The notes beneath the pieces are model-generated. The model ran no database searches. It was not told the origin of the DNA and saw only the letters and a list, made by a program, of their open reading frames with translations. Of a DNA stretch of 7,880 nucleotides, positions 6,444 to 7,880 are shown in pieces. This stretch comes from Butyricicoccus sp. OM04-18BH (lineage in GTDB: Bacteria > Bacillota > Clostridia > Oscillospirales > Butyricicoccaceae): the NCBI RefSeq assembly GCF_003481705.1, contig NZ_QULN01000018.1, positions 8,291 to 16,170 of the forward strand. The letters are read 5' to 3'. Every line of letters begins with the position of its first letter. Within the stretch, counting starts at the first letter, position 1. Position numbers and translations under genes: made by a program.

Positions 6444-6814
6444 CCGTGCATCGCCTCATGCTCGCGCACCAGCTCGTCATACAGCGCACGCAGCGTCCAC
6501 GGGAGATTGTGCTCCGTCACGATCGCCTTGTACGGCACGGACACGCCTTGCTGCCGCAGCTCACGCAGCAGAACATCCAGACGTTTGGAGGTAAAACCGT
6601 CGAGCACGAGCATCGGCTGCTCCGGCGCCTCCACAATGTCCGCGCACTGCGCGAAACCTGCGCGGCCGAGCGCGAAGCCGACCGTCTGCGCAAAGTCCGC
6701 CGCCGCTATGTTTCTGATGCGCGCACCCATGCAGACCAGAACGGTCTTCACCTGCTGCGCACGCTCTCCGCCCTCCGGATCGTAATACAGCGCGGTTTCA
6801 CGCGATTTTGCCAT
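6440..6814 (-). CDS. DUF3783-like protein of unknown function
   Basis: This is a soluble 124-residue protein from the ATG at 6814, chosen because GAGGTG (6826 to 6821) lies six bases upstream. A further in-frame ATG at 6835 has no clear ribosome site and overlaps the palindrome at 6836-6856. The N-terminal part (about 1-60) has an alternating strand-helix look with two cysteines (C28, C57). The second half (about 66-122) resembles DUF3783, a short clostridial domain. It has PMLVLDGF (67-74), a helix with LDVLLRELRQQGV (79-91), then PYKAIVT (94-100) and the most conserved-looking piece NLPWTLRALYDELVREHE (103-120). The family match is from memory and the function is unknown. It is the first gene of the operon and overlaps the glycosylase start by four bases. 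This links its production to oxidative DNA repair and thioredoxin, though a role there is only inference. There is no catalytic motif, signal peptide or membrane segment. Confidence 0.75.
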   Translation of the reverse strand: MAKSRETALYYDPEGGERAQQVKTVLVCMGARIRNIAAADFAQTVGFALGRAGFAQCADIVEAPEQPMLVLDGFTSKRLDVLLRELRQQGVSVPYKAIVTEHNLPWTLRALYDELVREHEAMHG

Positions 6815-6835
6815 GCAGTTCACCTCGATTTTCAT

Positions 6836-6856
6836 AGAGATGGAATTTCCATCTCT
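6836..6856 (-). promoter_or_regulatory. Perfect 21-bp palindrome, candidate operator of the repair/redox operon
   Basis: Ten-base arms, AGAGATGGAA (6836-6845) and its exact complement (6847-6856), flank one central base. The palindrome sits about 6 to 26 bases downstream of the predicted minus-strand transcription start and before the ribosome site of the DUF3783-like gene. This is typical of a repressor site. It does not match LexA, PerR or Fur boxes. In RNA it could also form an eight-pair hairpin with a five-base loop. Confidence 0.6.
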
Positions 6857-6868
6857 CTTCTCGCATAT

Positions 6869-6897
6869 AGTATACTATTATTATATAGTTTTGTCAA
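6869..6897 (-). promoter_or_regulatory. Strong promoter of the DUF3783-glycosylase-thioredoxin operon
   Basis: On the minus strand a consensus -35 TTGACA (6897 to 6892), a 17-base AT-rich spacer and the -10 TATACT (6874 to 6869, five of six) form a near-ideal sigma-A promoter. Transcription would start near 6862. The -10 overlaps a 10-bp palindrome TAGTATACTA (6868-6877). Confidence 0.85.
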
Positions 6898-6910
6898 GAA
6901 CGCTTGACAA
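6891..6910. repeat. 20-bp inverted repeat holding two back-to-back -35 boxes
   Basis: Eight-base arms TTGTCAAG (6891-6898) and CTTGACAA (6903-6910) flank AACG. Each arm contains the TTGACA of one of the two divergent promoters. The repeat may simply reflect two consensus -35 boxes facing away from each other, but the match extends one base beyond the hexamer on each side. Confidence 0.8.
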
Positions 6911-6933
6911 GTATGGTTTCTTCGTGTTATCCT
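6904..6933 (+). promoter_or_regulatory. Promoter of the ZIP transporter gene
   Basis: A consensus -35 TTGACA (6904-6909) is followed by an 18-base spacer and the -10 TATCCT (6928-6933, four of six). The bases TGT (6925-6927) before it give an extended -10. Transcription would start near 6940, inside the DtxR-like box at 6933-6951. Confidence 0.7.
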
Positions 6934-6951
6934 TTGGTTAGCCTAAACTAA
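6933..6951 (+). promoter_or_regulatory. DtxR/IdeR/MntR-type metal-repressor box
   Basis: The sequence TTTGGTTAGCCTAAACTAA agrees with the DtxR/IdeR consensus TTAGGTTAGCCTAACCTAA at 17 of 19 positions, including the whole GGTTAGCCTAA core. It overlaps the last base of the -10 and the predicted transcription start, where a metal-loaded repressor would block transcription. The extended symmetry GGTTAG/CTAACC reaches 6953. Whether the metal is iron or manganese cannot be told from the site alone. Confidence 0.75.
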
Positions 6952-6970
6952 CCGCAGGAGGAAACACACG

Positions 6971-7765
6971 ATGCAGCAGGCGCTTTTATGGGCCGCAGCC
7001 GGTACGGGCTTCACGTTTTCTATGACAGCCCTCGGTGCGGCGATGGTATTTTTCATGAAAAAACAGTCGACCGCGCTGATGCAGCGCATTTTTCTCGGCT
7101 TTGCCGCCGGAGTAATGATCGCGGCATCGGTCTGGAGCCTGCTCATCCCGGCGATCGAGGAGACCGAACAGGCCGGGGGCGTCGGGTGGCTTCCGGCGTC
7201 AGGCGGCTTTGTTCTCGGCATCCTGCTTATGCTGCTGCTGGACGGCCTGCTGCCGCATCTGCACAACGGTGCGGCGCGCGCAGAAGGACTGCCGTCCTCG
7301 TTCCGACGCACGACGCTGCTTGTACTCGCGGTAACCCTGCACAATATTCCCGAAGGAATGGCCGTCGGCCTGTCGTTTGCACGCGCCGCACAGCATGGCG
7401 GCAGCAGGGGACTGGTCGCGGCGGCCGGTGCGCTCGCGCTCGGCATCGGCATACAGAACTTCCCCGAAGGGGCCGCCGTTGCACTGCCGCTGCATCAGGA
7501 AGGCCTGAGCCGGATGAAATCCTTTGTCTATGGCGCACTGAGCGGCATCGTAGAGCCGCTTTTCGGTGTTGCGGTCGTCCTCGTCTCCGCGCAGCTGACG
7601 CCGTTCATGCCGTGGCTGCTCTCCGCCGCCGCCGGTGCAATGCTGTATGTCGTCGTCGAGGAGCTGATCCCGGAAGCGCATTTAGGCGAGCATTCTCACT
7701 CGGGTACGCTCGGCGTCATGGTCGGCTTTCTCGTGATGATGATACTGGACGTTGCGCTCGGATAA
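6971..7765 (+). CDS. ZIP-family divalent metal transporter (GufA-like)
   Basis: This 264-residue membrane protein has about eight predicted membrane segments. ZIP proteins bring zinc, iron or manganese into the cytoplasm. The metal-site motif HNIPEG (124-129) lies in membrane segment 4, and QNFPEG (162-167) in segment 5. They are joined by GIVEP with E195 in segment 6 and VVVEELIPEAH (E230, E231, H237) near segment 7. The paired NxPEG motifs are typical of the GufA/ZIP11-like branch that includes the structurally studied Bordetella ZIP, in which H177, E181, Q207 and E211 hold the binuclear metal centre. The probable equivalents here are H124, E128, Q162 and E166, assigned by eye. The cytoplasmic loop between segments 3 and 4 is short with HLH (96-98), and another histidine group, HLGEHSH, is at 237-243. 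AGGAGG (6956-6961) nine bases upstream fixes the start. The DtxR-like operator upstream suggests repression when iron or manganese is plentiful, consistent with uptake. Substrate is undetermined. Confidence 0.92.
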   Translation: MQQALLWAAAGTGFTFSMTALGAAMVFFMKKQSTALMQRIFLGFAAGVMIAASVWSLLIPAIEETEQAGGVGWLPASGGFVLGILLMLLLDGLLPHLHNGAARAEGLPSSFRRTTLLVLAVTLHNIPEGMAVGLSFARAAQHGGSRGLVAAAGALALGIGIQNFPEGAAVALPLHQEGLSRMKSFVYGALSGIVEPLFGVAVVLVSAQLTPFMPWLLSAAAGAMLYVVVEELIPEAHLGEHSHSGTLGVMVGFLVMMILDVALG

Positions 7766-7787
7766 GCAAAACCCAGAATAAGCGCTC

Positions 7788-7824
7788 AGGGGCAGCCTTC
7801 CGGCTGCCCCTTCCCCGTTTTCGG
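7788..7824 (+). terminator. Probable terminator of the ZIP gene
   Basis: Ten-base arms AGGGGCAGCC (7788-7797) and GGCTGCCCCT (7802-7811) pair perfectly around a four-base loop, 22 bases after the stop. The tail TTCCCCGTTTT is poor in T, so termination may be incomplete or helped by other factors. Confidence 0.65.
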
Positions 7825-7826
7825 CA

Positions 7827-7858
7827 AACAAAAAAGCATCATCCGAAGATGATGCTTT
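7827..7858 (-). terminator. Minus-strand terminator just after the tRNA
   Basis: On the minus strand, 11-base arms AAAGCATCATC (7858 to 7848) and GATGATGCTTT (7843 to 7833) enclose a TTCG loop closed by C-G. The T-rich run TTTTTTGTTT (about 7836 to 7827) follows. It begins two bases beyond the tRNA 3' end and would end the tRNA transcript. On the plus strand only three T's follow, so it serves the minus strand. Confidence 0.85.
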
Positions 7859-7860
7859 GA

Positions 7861-7880
7861 TGGAGCTGATAACCAGATTC
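7861..7880 (-). tRNA. 3' end of a tRNA gene, probably tRNA-Thr (partial)
   Basis: Read on the minus strand, the last 20 bases fit the end of a tRNA exactly. They give GAAT (end of the T loop), CTGGT (3' side of the T stem), TATCAGC (3' side of the acceptor stem), T as discriminator, and an encoded CCA ending at 7861. The implied 5' acceptor strand GCTGATA is the one common in bacterial tRNA-Thr. The anticodon lies outside the window, so the identity is inference. A terminator starts two bases downstream. Confidence 0.75.

Noticed and set aside
5385..6785. A 466-codon open frame on the plus strand across thioredoxin, the glycosylase and the DUF3783-like gene
   Set aside because: It runs opposite three well-supported genes and their overlaps and would need to read through all of them; no motif was seen.
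6857..6900. PerR or Fur box in the AT-rich part of the divergent region
   Set aside because: The TAGTATACTA and CTATTATTATATAG symmetries are explained by the -10 region and spacer of the minus-strand promoter and do not match the PerR or Fur 7-1-7 pattern.
6988..7860. A 290-codon open frame on the plus strand in another frame of the ZIP gene
   Set aside because: It has no ribosome site, is Arg/Ala-rich and runs through the terminators; the ZIP frame carries the HNxPEG and QNxPEG motifs.

Overview
This window looks like ordinary chromosome of a GC-rich anaerobic member of the Bacillota, probably class Clostridia and perhaps the Oscillospirales/Ruminococcaceae-like gut bacteria. The evidence is AGGAGG-type ribosome binding sites, sigma-A type promoters, a small Cys-rich protein and a DUF3783-like protein of clostridial type, and an OGG1-like glycosylase. 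This is inference from gene content; no marker for a genus is visible. No prophage, transposase, CRISPR array or other mobile DNA was seen. No gap between genes exceeds about 270 bases.

Layout, left to right. (1) Positions 55-578: a complete single-gene unit with an extended -10 promoter, a 5' leader hairpin, a 121-residue Cys/His-rich protein of unknown function, and a UUCG-loop terminator. (2) 663-3640: a trkA-trkH potassium uptake operon with its own promoter; the trkH start codon directly follows the trkA stop. It ends in a strong hairpin terminator. (3) 3710-5215, minus strand: a lone 483-residue multi-pass flippase of the MOP superfamily (Wzx-like) with its own promoter. (4) 5240-6897, minus strand: a three-gene operon made of a DUF3783-like protein, an OGG1-family 8-oxoguanine DNA glycosylase and thioredoxin. 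It is closed by a terminator just before the flippase promoter. (5) 6904-7811, plus strand: a ZIP-family metal transporter read divergently from operon 4. (6) 7833-7880: a minus-strand terminator followed by the last 20 bases of a tRNA gene, probably tRNA-Thr, that runs off the window.

The most information-dense part is the 156-base divergent region 6815-6970. It holds two strong promoters whose consensus TTGACA -35 boxes lie back to back within a 20-bp inverted repeat. A 19-bp site matching the DtxR/IdeR operator consensus at 17 positions lies over the transporter's transcription start. A perfect 21-bp palindrome lies just downstream of the start of the repair/redox operon. Together these suggest metal-responsive control of the ZIP gene and a separate regulator acting on the glycosylase-thioredoxin operon, with the two promoters probably competing for RNA polymerase. 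I did not find a convincing previously undescribed system; the arrangement of this divergent region is the best lead.
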